64,000 bases of DNA from Candidatus Leptovillus gracilis (GTDB taxonomy: Bacteria; Chloroflexota; Anaerolineae; Promineifilales; Promineifilaceae), in assembly GCA_016716065.1 (NCBI GenBank), contig JADJXA010000001.1, positions 744,001 through 808,000 on the forward strand. Direction: 5' to 3'. The notes beneath the pieces were generated by a model. The model did not search any database and was not told where the DNA came from. It saw only the letters and a list, made by a program, of their open reading frames with translations. Position 1 is the first letter of the stretch. Every line of letters starts with the position of its first letter. This document shows, in pieces, positions 41,655 to 50,274 of this stretch. The position numbers were made by a program, and so were the translations under genes.

Positions 41655-42797
41655 ATGGAAAATCCAGGCAAAATCCAGGTTGGCGTCATCTTTGGCGGGC
41701 GGTCAGGCGAGCATGAAGTGTCGCTGCTGTCGGCGCAGTCGGTGATGGACGCATTGGACCGGGCGAAGTACGACGTAGTGCCGGTGGGCATCACGCGCGA
41801 CGGCCGTTGGCTGACCGGCGAGGTGATGGCAGCGCTGGCCGAAGGGCATACGGCCGTGCAAACAGCCGCCCTGCTGCCCGACCCCCAGGCATCTGGCCTG
41901 ATGGAACTACGCGAAGATGGTGTGCAGGCCGCCGGGGTAACGGCCGTCACCCATCTGGACGTCCTGATCCCTGTGCTGCATGGCACCTATGGCGAAGACG
42001 GCACGGTACAAGGTTTGCTGGAATTGGCCGATTTACCCTACGTCGGCGCGGGCGTGGTTGGCTCGGCGGTGGGCATGGACAAGGCGATCTTTAAACATGT
42101 CATGGCGGCCAATGGCCTGCCGGTGCTGCCCTGGAAGCTGATCACGCGGCAAGAATGGCAGGCGCGCGGTACGGCCGTATTAGACGAATTAGAAGCCATC
42201 CTGAGCTACCCTATGTTCACCAAACCGGCCAACCTCGGCTCCAGCGTGGGCATCAGCAAATGCCAAAATCGCGCCGAACTAGAGGCAGGGCTGCGTGAAG
42301 CGGCCCAATACGACCGGCGCATCGTCGTCGAACAGGGCATCCATGTGCGCGAACTGGAAGTGGCCGTGCTGGGCAACGAAAACCCGGCTGCCAGCGTGGT
42401 GGGCGAAATCCGCCCGCGCCGCGACTTTTACGACTACACGGCCAAGTACCTGGCCGCGCCAGACTCCGATGACTATTCGGAGCTGATCATTCCGGCGCAG
42501 CTGGATGCGGCAACGGCCGTTGCCGTGCAAGCCCTGGCCCTGCGCGCCTACCAGGCCATAGACTGCGCCGGCATGGGCCGCGTGGATTTGCTGCTAGACA
42601 CGGACACCGGCGCACTCTATATCAACGAAATCAACACCATTCCCGGCTTCACCCGCATTTCCATGTATCCCAAACTGTGGGAAGCCAGCGGCCTGCCCTA
42701 CCCACGGTTGCTAGATAGACTAATCGAACTGGCGTTGGAACGGCACACTGAAAAAGCCAATACCAAGACCAGCTTCTCGGCAGGAGTTGATAGTTGA
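41655..42797 (+). CDS. ddl: D-alanine--D-alanine ligase
   Basis: A 380-residue ATP-grasp enzyme: VGVIFGGRSGEHEVSLLSA, VLIPVLHGTYGEDGTVQGLL, GSAVGMDKAIFKHVM, FTKPANLGSSVGISK and the C-terminal GRVDLLLDTDTGALYINEIN metal site with PGFTRISMYPKLWEASG. It supplies D-Ala-D-Ala to MurF. The last dozen residues come from repeat DNA and are probably not conserved. Confidence 0.95.
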   Translation: MENPGKIQVGVIFGGRSGEHEVSLLSAQSVMDALDRAKYDVVPVGITRDGRWLTGEVMAALAEGHTAVQTAALLPDPQASGLMELREDGVQAAGVTAVTHLDVLIPVLHGTYGEDGTVQGLLELADLPYVGAGVVGSAVGMDKAIFKHVMAANGLPVLPWKLITRQEWQARGTAVLDELEAILSYPMFTKPANLGSSVGISKCQNRAELEAGLREAAQYDRRIVVEQGIHVRELEVAVLGNENPAASVVGEIRPRRDFYDYTAKYLAAPDSDDYSELIIPAQLDAATAVAVQALALRAYQAIDCAGMGRVDLLLDTDTGALYINEINTIPGFTRISMYPKLWEASGLPYPRLLDRLIELALERHTEKANTKTSFSAGVDS

Positions 42798-42846
42798 TAG
42801 TTGGGAGTTGATAGTAGGCAATCCGAAATCAAAAATCCGAAATCTT
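42782..42846. repeat. Two tandem-repeat types between ddl and ftsQ
   Basis: AGTTGATAGTTGATAGTTGGGAGTTGATAG followed by AATCCGAAATC-AAAAATCCGAAATC, which resembles the GATTTCGGATT units at 5068-5105 in reverse complement. Confidence 0.7.
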
Positions 42847-43818
42847 ATGACACAAGACCCACAACCCAAACGACCCCGTCGTTCCCAACCGTCAGGCCGC
42901 CCGCCGGGCCAACGTCTGCGCAAGCAGCCGCAAATGCGCCAGGTGCAGTCGGCCCATGTTCTGCGGCCGCCGCGCATTGCTGCCCCGGCCGTGCCGCCAA
43001 CAGCGCGCCATCGCCGCCGCCGCAACCGGCGACAGGCGACTACCCTGCCGCTGCAAGGCTTGAAAGGCTTTGTTTTCTCGGCTCGCTGGTTGAGCCTGGG
43101 TCTGCTGCTGTTTACGGTGTTTGCCCTGTATTTGGCCGCCACCGAAGAGCAGTTCTATCTGACCACCATTCCGGTCACGGGTACCATTTCCATTCCCCCG
43201 GCGGAGGTTGTGGCCGCCAGCGGATTGGGCGGCGCGCATGTGTTTGCCGCCGACCCCAACGAAGCGGCGGCGCGCATTGCCCAACTGCCGGGCGTGGTTG
43301 CCAGCAAGGTCACGCTGTCCTGGCCGAACCAGGTAGAGATTGAAATTGTGGAAGATACACCCATTGCTGTCTGGCAAGAGGGCGGCCAACAGTTCTGGAT
43401 CACCAAACGGTATGAACTTATCCCGGCGCGCACGCCGGCTATTGGGCTTTTGACGATTGAGTATGAGGCGCCGCCAACACCTTCCGCCGATAGTCTAAGC
43501 CTGGATGAGATGGAAGGAACCGGGGAAACGGCCGTGTCCCCCCACGCCGCCATCGGTTTTATTCCCAACGATGTCCTCCTGGGTGCGCTCCAATTGCGCC
43601 AGCTACGGCCGAATATAGACAAATTGTATTACCGGCCTGCGAGTGGTTTAAGCTACCAAGACGGCCGTGGCTGGCGCGCCTACTTTGGCACAGGAACCGA
43701 CATGAACCAGAAATTGGCAGTTTACGAAACCATCGTCGCCGATTTACAGGTCCGGCAAATACAGCCGGCCTACGTCAGCGTGAGCAACCAGGCTAAACCC
43801 TACTACAAAGCCCCGTAA
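42847..43818 (+). CDS. ftsQ: Division protein FtsQ/DivIB
   Basis: A 323-residue bitopic protein: long Arg/Pro-rich cytoplasmic tail (1-75), one transmembrane helix (about 82-100), a POTRA domain (about 105-180: ITGxx pattern as IPVTGTISIPPAEVVAASG, then LPGVVASKVTLSWPNQVEIEIVE) and a C-terminal FtsQ domain. It belongs to the FtsQLB complex. ATG 42847 is preferred; the frame is open to 42787 inside repeats. Confidence 0.87.
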   Translation: MTQDPQPKRPRRSQPSGRPPGQRLRKQPQMRQVQSAHVLRPPRIAAPAVPPTARHRRRRNRRQATTLPLQGLKGFVFSARWLSLGLLLFTVFALYLAATEEQFYLTTIPVTGTISIPPAEVVAASGLGGAHVFAADPNEAAARIAQLPGVVASKVTLSWPNQVEIEIVEDTPIAVWQEGGQQFWITKRYELIPARTPAIGLLTIEYEAPPTPSADSLSLDEMEGTGETAVSPHAAIGFIPNDVLLGALQLRQLRPNIDKLYYRPASGLSYQDGRGWRAYFGTGTDMNQKLAVYETIVADLQVRQIQPAYVSVSNQAKPYYKAP

Positions 43819-43837
43819 ACTGGGAGGGCAAAGATTT

Positions 43838-45052
43838 ATGGAAGAAATCGTTTTTGGACTTGACATCGGCACCACCAAGATTTGCGCCCTGGTTGGCGAA
43901 GTACGCCAGGGCAAGCTGCAAATCATCGGCATGGGCATTGAAGCGGCGCGTGGAATGCGCAAAGGTGTGGTCATGGATGTCAGCGAAACATCCATCGCCG
44001 TCGCCAAAGCGGTGGAGCAGGCTGAGCAAACCTCTGGCTATAACCTGTCTCAGGCAATTGTCAGCATGGCCGGCGAACACATTGGCTCCAGCAACAACCG
44101 GGGCGCCGTCGCCATTGGCCGCAGCGATGGCGGCGTCACCGCCGAAGATATTGGCCGCGCCCTGGACGCCGCCCAATCCATCGCCGTGCCCCACCACCGC
44201 CAGATTGTCCACCTCATCCCGCGCAGTTACACCATTGACGACCAGGACGGCATTCGCAACCCACTGGGAATGCACGGTTTTAAGCTGGAAGCGGAGACCC
44301 ATATTGTCACCGCCGCCAGCCCGGCCGTGATGAACCTGAACAAATGCCTGGATAATGTGGGCATTCGCGCCGATACCTTTGTCCTCAACGCGCTGGCCTC
44401 CGGCGAAGCGGTGCTGGAACCCAACGAACGGGAAATGGGCGTCATCATCGCCGACATCGGCGGCGGTACTACCGATATCGCCCTGTATATGCAGGGCACA
44501 GTCTGGCACACCACCGTCATTCCCATCGGCGGCTACCACATCAGCAACGACATCGCCATCGGCCTGCGCGCCCCCTACGACGTGGCCGAACAGGTGAAAA
44601 TCCAACATGGCGACTGCCGCCCAGCGCAAATTGACCCCAATTTCTTGTTCACTGTAGAGCCATTTGGCGGGGAGAAAATTCAGGTGGGGCGGCAAGACCT
44701 GGCCTACGTCATTGAAGCGCGCACGGAGGAAATCTTCCAATTGATTCTGCAAGAAATTCGCCGCTCTGGCTATGATGGCCTGCTGCCGGCGGGTATTGTA
44801 CTCACCGGCGGCACGGCCCAACTGCGCGGCATCACCGAGATTGCCGAGCGGGTGCTGAATGTACCGGCGCGAGTGGCCCGGCCCAAAAACATTGTGGGCA
44901 TGGTGGAAAATCTGAACAGTCCCGCTTATGCCACCGGGATTGGTTTACTTAATTGGGCCACAGACGGGCATGAATCGTACCGCCCCCGGCCAAACAGTGG
45001 CTTATGGGGACGGCGTATGGGTAGTTTTTTGCGGGCGCTGCTGCCCGGCTAA
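43838..45052 (+). CDS. ftsA: Division actin homologue FtsA
   Basis: A 404-residue actin-fold ATPase: phosphate-1 FGLDIGTTKICALVGE, SHS2-insert 1C domain (about 85-160), phosphate-2 GVIIADIGGGTTDIALYM, adenosine loop GIVLTGGTAQLRGI, and a C-terminal amphipathic tail rich in Arg/Leu (RRMGSFLRALLPG) that would tether FtsZ to the membrane. AGGG lies upstream of the ATG. Confidence 0.96.
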   Translation: MEEIVFGLDIGTTKICALVGEVRQGKLQIIGMGIEAARGMRKGVVMDVSETSIAVAKAVEQAEQTSGYNLSQAIVSMAGEHIGSSNNRGAVAIGRSDGGVTAEDIGRALDAAQSIAVPHHRQIVHLIPRSYTIDDQDGIRNPLGMHGFKLEAETHIVTAASPAVMNLNKCLDNVGIRADTFVLNALASGEAVLEPNEREMGVIIADIGGGTTDIALYMQGTVWHTTVIPIGGYHISNDIAIGLRAPYDVAEQVKIQHGDCRPAQIDPNFLFTVEPFGGEKIQVGRQDLAYVIEARTEEIFQLILQEIRRSGYDGLLPAGIVLTGGTAQLRGITEIAERVLNVPARVARPKNIVGMVENLNSPAYATGIGLLNWATDGHESYRPRPNSGLWGRRMGSFLRALLPG

Positions 45053-45122
45053 TGAATCCAATTCCATCAACGTACCAGTTTTGTAAAAGGTTGTTGGCTG
45101 AAATAAACAGAGGGATGTGAAA

Positions 45123-46289
45123 ATGAAAGCACAGGAATATGCAAAAAGAGTACAGAGAATGCCGGAAGCGGAGGGCACCGCCCTGATTCGCGTGGTCGGC
45201 GTGGGCGGCGGCGGCAGCAACGCCATCAACCGCATGATTGAAGAAAACATCGTCGGTGTGGATTTCATCGCCGTGAATACGGACCGTCAGGCGCTGCAAA
45301 CCAGTCTGGCGCCGCACAAGTTGCAGTTGGGCGAACGGGCCACGCGCGGCCTCGGCTCTGGCGGCAACCCGGAAGTGGGGCTGAAAGCGGCCGAAGAGTC
45401 GGTGGAAGAGCTGCATGAAGCGCTGCAAGGCTCCGATATGGTGTTTGTGACGGCCGGTATGGGCGGCGGCACAGGAACCGGGGCGACGCCGACGGTGGCT
45501 AAAGTAGCGCGTGAAGAAGGGGCGCTGACGATTGGGGTGGTGACACGGCCGTTTTCCTTTGAAGGCGCCCACCGTGCCCGCGCCGCCGAAGCCGGTATCG
45601 AAGAGCTAAAGGAACATGTGGACACGCTGATCGTCATTCCCAACGACAAGCTGCTGGAAACGGCCGATAAGCGCATCAGCCTGCTCGACTCCTTCAAACT
45701 GGCCGACGACGTGCTGCGGCAGGGTATCCAGGGCATCAGCGAACTCATCACCGTGCCCGGTCTGATCAACCTGGACTTCGCCGACGTCAAGGCGATTATG
45801 TCTCTGGGCGGCGCCGCGCTGATGGCCGTGGGGCACGGCTCCGGCGATGACCGCGCCCAAAAAGCGGCCGAGCAGGCGTTAGCCAGCCGCCTGTTGGACA
45901 TCACCATCGACGGCGCGCGCGGCATCCTCTTTAACGTCACCGGCGGCCCGGACCTGAGCCTGTTTGAGATCAACCAGGCGGCGGCCATCATCCGCGAAAC
46001 GGCCCACCCAGACGTGAACCTGATTTTTGGCGCGGTGATTGATGAGACGATGGGCGACGCCATTCGCATCACGGTCATCGCCACCGGCTTTGAACATTCT
46101 ATGCCGATGATGCGCCCTTTGGCCCGGCCGGCCAGCCAGTCAGCTAGCAGTGGCAGCCTACGCCGCGAGACGGTGAGTGTGAGCAGCCAACCAGCCACGC
46201 CGGCGCCCAGCAGCCGTTATGAATCTGATTCCTCTGCCTATCGCGTCAATGATCTCGACGTCCCTGCCTTTTTGCGCAAAAAACGCTAA
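45123..46289 (+). CDS. ftsZ: Cell division GTPase FtsZ
   Basis: A 388-residue tubulin homologue: GVGGGGSNAINRMIEENI, tubulin signature FVTAGMGGGTGTGATP, T7-loop LINLDFADVKAIM, then a variable linker and the conserved tip DVPAFLRKKR that binds FtsA. ATG 45123 has AGAGGG eight bases upstream; a GTG at 45117 is possible. Confidence 0.97.
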   Translation: MKAQEYAKRVQRMPEAEGTALIRVVGVGGGGSNAINRMIEENIVGVDFIAVNTDRQALQTSLAPHKLQLGERATRGLGSGGNPEVGLKAAEESVEELHEALQGSDMVFVTAGMGGGTGTGATPTVAKVAREEGALTIGVVTRPFSFEGAHRARAAEAGIEELKEHVDTLIVIPNDKLLETADKRISLLDSFKLADDVLRQGIQGISELITVPGLINLDFADVKAIMSLGGAALMAVGHGSGDDRAQKAAEQALASRLLDITIDGARGILFNVTGGPDLSLFEINQAAAIIRETAHPDVNLIFGAVIDETMGDAIRITVIATGFEHSMPMMRPLARPASQSASSGSLRRETVSVSSQPATPAPSSRYESDSSAYRVNDLDVPAFLRKKR

Positions 46290-46302
46290 TTCAGTAACCG
46301 GT

Positions 46303-46365
46303 ATCCAGTGTTCAGTGTTCGGGGTGCGCCTACTGAACACTGAACACTGGATACTGAACACCAAG
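46303..46365. repeat. Fold-back repeat of CAGTGTTCAGTGTTC units
   Basis: TATCCAGTGTTCAGTGTTC and, after a 15-base loop, GAACACTGAACACTGGATA are perfect complements over about 19 bases. It may terminate or insulate the dcw transcript from nrdR; a T-rich tract lies further on at 46388-46405. Confidence 0.8.
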
Positions 46366-46419
46366 CACTGTTCCAAGAACGGCCGTTAATTTTTTAAGGT
46401 TTTTTCACGTCTCAGTCGC

Positions 46420-46448
46420 TTGTTTCAGGGACGGCCGTATGCTATAAT
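46420..46448 (+). promoter_or_regulatory. Promoter of nrdR-nrdJ
   Basis: TTGTTT (46420-46425), 17 bases, perfect TATAAT (46443-46448). The spacer contains an ACGGCCGT octamer. Predicted start near 46455. Confidence 0.75.
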
Positions 46449-46461
46449 TCTGCCACTCTCG

Positions 46462-46510
46462 CACGCCAGATATAGGGTTATAGCAGTTCCATACCCCCAT
46501 ATTTGGCGTG
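46462..46510 (+). promoter_or_regulatory. Inverted repeat in nrdR leader
   Basis: CACGCCAGATATAGGG (46462-46477) and CCCCATATTTGGCGTG (46495-46510) are complementary at 14 of 16 positions. It starts a few bases after the predicted start site, so it may be an operator (NrdR or other) or an mRNA hairpin. It is not a perfect NrdR box. Confidence 0.55.
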
Positions 46511-46570
46511 TAAATGGATTTCTGCCCAGCAAAGATACACCTGGGCAGCAAAACCATAGGATTTTTTACC

Positions 46571-47023
46571 GTGAAATGCCCTTACTGCAACAACGACAAA
46601 ACCCGTGTCATAGACACCAGCCACGACAACCGCGGCGGCACGCGCCGCCGCCGAGTATGTGATGTTTGTGGTCAACGGTACAGCTCATATGAACGGCCGA
46701 TCTTAGCCACTCCCTTGCTGGTGAAGCGGGATGGCACGCGGGAAGAGTTTTCCCGCGATAAGGTGTTGGCCGGGGTTCGGGTGGCCTGCGCCAAACGGCG
46801 GGTAGCCGCCGCCGACATCGAAAATCTGGCCGGTGAAGTTGAAGCCGAGCTGCAACAACTGGGACGCGCAGAAGTGCCAAGCCGTCTCGTGGGCGACAAA
46901 ATCATCGTTAAACTCAAAGAGTTGGACAAAGTCGCTTATATTCGTTACGCCATCGTCTATCTGGGTCTCGACGACCTGGAATCCATCCGTACCGAAATCG
47001 ATCGTCTATTACAGACCAAGTAA
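46571..47023 (+). CDS. nrdR: Transcriptional repressor NrdR
   Basis: A 150-residue NrdR: N-terminal zinc ribbon CPYCNNDKTRVIDTSHDN...RRRVCDVCGQRYSSYER (Cys 3, 6, 31, 34 region) and an ATP-cone (about 45-135; VKRDGTREEFSRDKVLAGV). NrdR senses ATP/dATP and represses ribonucleotide reductase genes; nrdJ follows at once. GTG 46571 is chosen because the family starts MKCPYC. Confidence 0.95.
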   Translation: MKCPYCNNDKTRVIDTSHDNRGGTRRRRVCDVCGQRYSSYERPILATPLLVKRDGTREEFSRDKVLAGVRVACAKRRVAAADIENLAGEVEAELQQLGRAEVPSRLVGDKIIVKLKELDKVAYIRYAIVYLGLDDLESIRTEIDRLLQTK

Positions 47024-47115
47024 GGCAGGCTCGCGCATCCCTCAGAGCTTGTGGGGTGGTCTGTTCTCCATATTTGTGTCCGATACCTTTATCTCAAGCT
47101 AAAAGGAGCGTATTC

Positions 47116-49455
47116 ATGTCTGAAAATCACGGCGCGACAATTCAATTGCCACAAGAAACGAGTCAAAAGAAAAGCGGCGTCAACGGGAAAAAGGGGAGCA
47201 ATGGGAGCAGCCCTCTGCAGGCCGACAGCATCTATTTTAAAGTAGCCATACCCAAACAGATTGTCAAGCGCGACGGCCGTATCGTGCCCTTCGACGCGGA
47301 CCGCATTCAGATCGCCCTGGAACGCTGTTTCGCCAGCCTGACCAACCCACCCCAAACCTCTGTTGAAGACCTGACGCATCAAGTGGTCAACGTCGTTGCC
47401 GCCAAATACAGCCTCCCTACCGTGGAAGGCGTCCAAGACATCGTCGAGATGGCGCTGCAAGCCGCCGGTGAATACGAGGCGGCCAAACATTACATTCTCT
47501 ACCGCGCCGAACACGCCAAAATGCGTGTGCATCGCCCCGTGCCCGAAGAGGTGCGCCAGGCCTTTGCTGAATCAGACAAATACTTTCCCACGCAGTTGCA
47601 AAAATTCCAGTTTTATGACAAGTATTCTCGCTTTAGCTACGAGCTAGGCCGACGCGAAACCTGGATCGAAACCGTAGACCGGGCCGTCAATTACCTGCGA
47701 GAGTTATCAGATTACCGTCTGCCGGCCGAAACCTACGAACGCCTGCGCCAGGGCATTTTGCAAATGAAGGTGATGCCCTCTATGCGCCTGCTGGCGATGG
47801 CCGGGCCGGCCGCCCGGCGCAACAACATCGCCCTTTACAACTGCTCCTACATGCCGGTGGACAGCATAGACTCATTTGTCGAAGCGCTCATCATTTCCAT
47901 GAGCGGCTGCGGCGTCGGCTTTTCCGTGGAGCGGCAGTACGTGGAACAGTTTCCGCGCATCACCCGGCAAAAAGGCAACTCACCGCAAACCGTCGTCGTG
48001 GTGGATTCTTCCGAAGGCTGGGCCGATGCGGTGCGCACGGGCCTGACGGCCTGGTTTGAAGGCGAAGACGTGGTGTTTGACTACTCCCAGGTGCGGCCGG
48101 CGGGCGCGCCCCTGCGTGTAAAAGGGGGTCGGGCATCCGGGCCAGAACCGCTGCGCAAGATGTTGGAGTTCGCCCGCAGCCGGATTTTGGCGCGGCAGGG
48201 GGGATTTATACGGCCGTTAGATGCCCATGACATGATGTGCGCCGTCGGCGACGCGGCCGTGTCTGGCGGCGTGCGCCGCACCGCCATGATCTCCCTGTTC
48301 GACTACGACGACCTGGAAATGCTGCATTGTAAAGATGGCGACTTCTGGCGCAGCAACAGCCAACGTTGGAACGCCAACAATTCGGCCGTCTGGCCGGAAC
48401 GGGAACTATCGCAAACCGAAATCACCCGCTTTGTCCTGGACATGGTGGAATCGGGGCGCGGCGAACCGGGCATTTTTAATCGTAAGGCAGCGGTGGAAAA
48501 CCGGCCGACGCGGCGGCAGCCGGCGGTGTTTGGCACGAATCCATGTGGTGAAATTTTGTTACGGCCGTATCAATTCTGCAACCTCTCCAGCGCCGTCGCC
48601 CGCTTCAATGACACCTACGAAAGCCTGAAAGAAAAGGTAGAACTGGCAACCATCATCGGCACGATTCAATCTATGGCGACTTATTTTCCAGGTCTGCGGC
48701 CGCAGTGGCAGCAAAACTGCGTCGAAGAACGGCTGCTTGGCATAGACCTGAACGGACAAATGGACAGCCCGGCCGCCCAAGACCCGGACGTTCAGACCAA
48801 CCTGCAACAAGTAGCCATCGAAACAAACCGGCAGTACGCTGCCATGTTAGGCATCAATCAATCGGCGTCCACCACCTGCGTCAAACCATCGGGCAACTCC
48901 TCCCAACTGCTCAACTCCGCCTCCGGCTTGCACGCCCGTTGGGCCGAATATTACATCCGCAACGTCCGTGTGGGAACCCATTCCCCAGTGTGCAAAGTGC
49001 TGCAAGACGCGGCCGTACCCATGGATCCAGAAAACGGCCAGACCCGCGACAATGCCAATACCTGGGTCATTCACTTTCCGGTTAAATCGCCCGAAGGCGC
49101 TGTAACGCGCAACGACCGCACAGCCCTGGAACAATGCGAATTCTGGCTGCAAAACAAACTCAATTACACCGAACATAATCCCAGCGTCACCATCACCTAC
49201 CAACAAGATGAGGTATTGGACATCATCCGTTGGATTTGGGAACACCAGGATAAGGTGGGCGGCATGGCCTTCTTACCGGCTTTCGACGCCCAATACGATC
49301 AGATGCCTTACATGGAAATCGGCCGGGAAGAATATGAGCAGTTGGTGGCAAAATTCCCGGAAATTGATTTCTCCAAGATTTACCGCTATGAAGAAGAAGA
49401 CCTGACCACGGCGGCGCAAGAACTGGCCTGCCTATCCGGCCAATGCGATGCCTAG
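47116..49455 (+). CDS. nrdJ: Adenosylcobalamin-dependent ribonucleotide reductase (class II)
   Basis: A 779-residue protein. N-terminal ATP-cone (about 45-130, IVKRDGRIVPFDADRIQIAL) provides allosteric control. The catalytic barrel has the RTPR-like NCSYMPVDSIDSFVEALIISM with SGCGVGFSVERQY, the NPCGEI loop holding the catalytic Cys, and GNSSQLLNSASG. The last residues contain CLSGQC, the redox Cys pair that reduces the active site. AAGGAG precedes ATG 47116. It makes deoxynucleotides using B12; no cobalamin riboswitch was seen upstream, so control is probably by NrdR. Confidence 0.93.
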   Translation: MSENHGATIQLPQETSQKKSGVNGKKGSNGSSPLQADSIYFKVAIPKQIVKRDGRIVPFDADRIQIALERCFASLTNPPQTSVEDLTHQVVNVVAAKYSLPTVEGVQDIVEMALQAAGEYEAAKHYILYRAEHAKMRVHRPVPEEVRQAFAESDKYFPTQLQKFQFYDKYSRFSYELGRRETWIETVDRAVNYLRELSDYRLPAETYERLRQGILQMKVMPSMRLLAMAGPAARRNNIALYNCSYMPVDSIDSFVEALIISMSGCGVGFSVERQYVEQFPRITRQKGNSPQTVVVVDSSEGWADAVRTGLTAWFEGEDVVFDYSQVRPAGAPLRVKGGRASGPEPLRKMLEFARSRILARQGGFIRPLDAHDMMCAVGDAAVSGGVRRTAMISLFDYDDLEMLHCKDGDFWRSNSQRWNANNSAVWPERELSQTEITRFVLDMVESGRGEPGIFNRKAAVENRPTRRQPAVFGTNPCGEILLRPYQFCNLSSAVARFNDTYESLKEKVELATIIGTIQSMATYFPGLRPQWQQNCVEERLLGIDLNGQMDSPAAQDPDVQTNLQQVAIETNRQYAAMLGINQSASTTCVKPSGNSSQLLNSASGLHARWAEYYIRNVRVGTHSPVCKVLQDAAVPMDPENGQTRDNANTWVIHFPVKSPEGAVTRNDRTALEQCEFWLQNKLNYTEHNPSVTITYQQDEVLDIIRWIWEHQDKVGGMAFLPAFDAQYDQMPYMEIGREEYEQLVAKFPEIDFSKIYRYEEEDLTTAAQELACLSGQCDA

Positions 49456-49468
49456 CAGCCGCAAACCG

Positions 49469-49537
49469 AAGTCCGTATCCCATTTTCCGTTGGCATTTGC
49501 CACAGATAGCGCCCTACGGAATACAGGATACGGACTT
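49469..49537. terminator. Long hairpin after nrdJ
   Basis: AAGTCCGTATCC (49469-49480) pairs perfectly with GGATACGGACTT (49526-49537); inner arms TTCCGT/ACGGAA extend it. A plausible end of the nrdR-nrdJ transcript, though the T-run is short. Confidence 0.6.
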
Positions 49538-49706
49538 TGGTCACGACTGCTTCTGGCAGAGTTCCGCTTAAAATTGGATGTTGCTGCCCGTGCCATCGTG
49601 CCGAACCCCTAGCTTTCTGAGTCCCCGTAGAACAATCCAGCCGTTTCCAGATTAGGAAAATAGTAACCTACATTGTAAGATCAGCAATTTATACTCGTTT
49701 TTTGTA

Positions 49707-49735
49707 TTGACACGCTTATTTAGATTCGCCATAAT
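49707..49735 (+). promoter_or_regulatory. Strong promoter of the RiPP-like peptide gene
   Basis: Consensus TTGACA (49707-49712), 17-base spacer, CATAAT (49730-49735). It is the best sigma-70-like promoter in the window; predicted start about 49742, 57 bases before the ATG. Confidence 0.8.
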
Positions 49736-49798
49736 AACCATAATATTTTGAAGGAGCCGCTTGTGCTACCTAATCGAAGCAAACAAGGAGATAGGGCA

Positions 49799-49978
49799 AT
49801 GAACAATACTCAGACGACAACTGAGGCAATTTCTGCTAACATCACAACATCAGACAACGTGCTATACGAAGCCCCGGCTGTCATCTATGAGGGTATGATC
49901 ACGACCCGCGCAGGTACGCCAACCGGCAATCCAGACGGAGATCGGGCTGTTGACCCCGCAGACCTATTTGGTAACTAA
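49799..49978 (+). CDS. Possible lasso-type RiPP precursor peptide
   Basis: A 59-residue peptide with strong promoter and AAGGAG eight bases before ATG. Residues 23-32 (YEAPAVIYEG) fit the YxxPxLxxxG leader motif bound by RiPP recognition elements in lasso systems. A possible core begins at Gly39 (GTPTGNPD...), with Asp46 as residue 8, the spacing of a Gly1-Asp8 macrolactam, and ends DPADLFGN, like several lasso precursors. Against this: the usual Thr at leader position -2 is Arg37 (Thr at -3), and no cyclase, protease or RRE gene lies in the window. It may be an orphan precursor or another secreted peptide. Confidence 0.5.
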   Translation: MNNTQTTTEAISANITTSDNVLYEAPAVIYEGMITTRAGTPTGNPDGDRAVDPADLFGN

Positions 49979-50237
49979 CTTCCAGGGCCACCCGACCGTT
50001 TTGGAACGATTTCACCAATCGTCCAGGTAGGTACAAGTCTCGCCTAATTACGGAACAATTTCTCTTGTCGCTTGAACAGTTGTCCAGAGAAATCTTCGCG
50101 CAATTTGTCGAACGATTTTCCAAATCGTTCTCTGGGCGATTTTCCAAGTGGCCTTACAACCGCAGGAAAAGACTTTTCTGGAAGCTATAACAAGCAATTG
50201 TGCATAGAATTTGTCTATGCAGCCGCAAGCGATTCAA
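49979..50237. other. Noncoding stretch with small hairpins
   Basis: Two related hairpins, ACGATT-tcacc-AATCGT (about 50005-50021) and AACGATTT-tcc-AAATCGTT (50111-50129), lie in a + strand region downstream of the peptide gene. No credible reading frame was recognised. Confidence 0.5.
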
Positions 50238-50268
50238 AAGCCTGCGCCCTCAAAGAGGACGCAGGCTT
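50238..50268. terminator. Bidirectional terminator between peptide gene and PLD gene
   Basis: AAGCCTGCG (50238-50246) pairs with CGCAGGCTT (50260-50268), extended inside by CCTC/GAGG around AAA. It ends just before the stop of the minus-strand LTD/PLD gene. Confidence 0.8.
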
Positions 50269-50274
50269 ATTTGC

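Noticed and set aside
47024..47115. Cobalamin riboswitch before nrdJ
   Set aside because: The gap is under 100 bases and lacks the B12-box; NrdR is the likely regulator.
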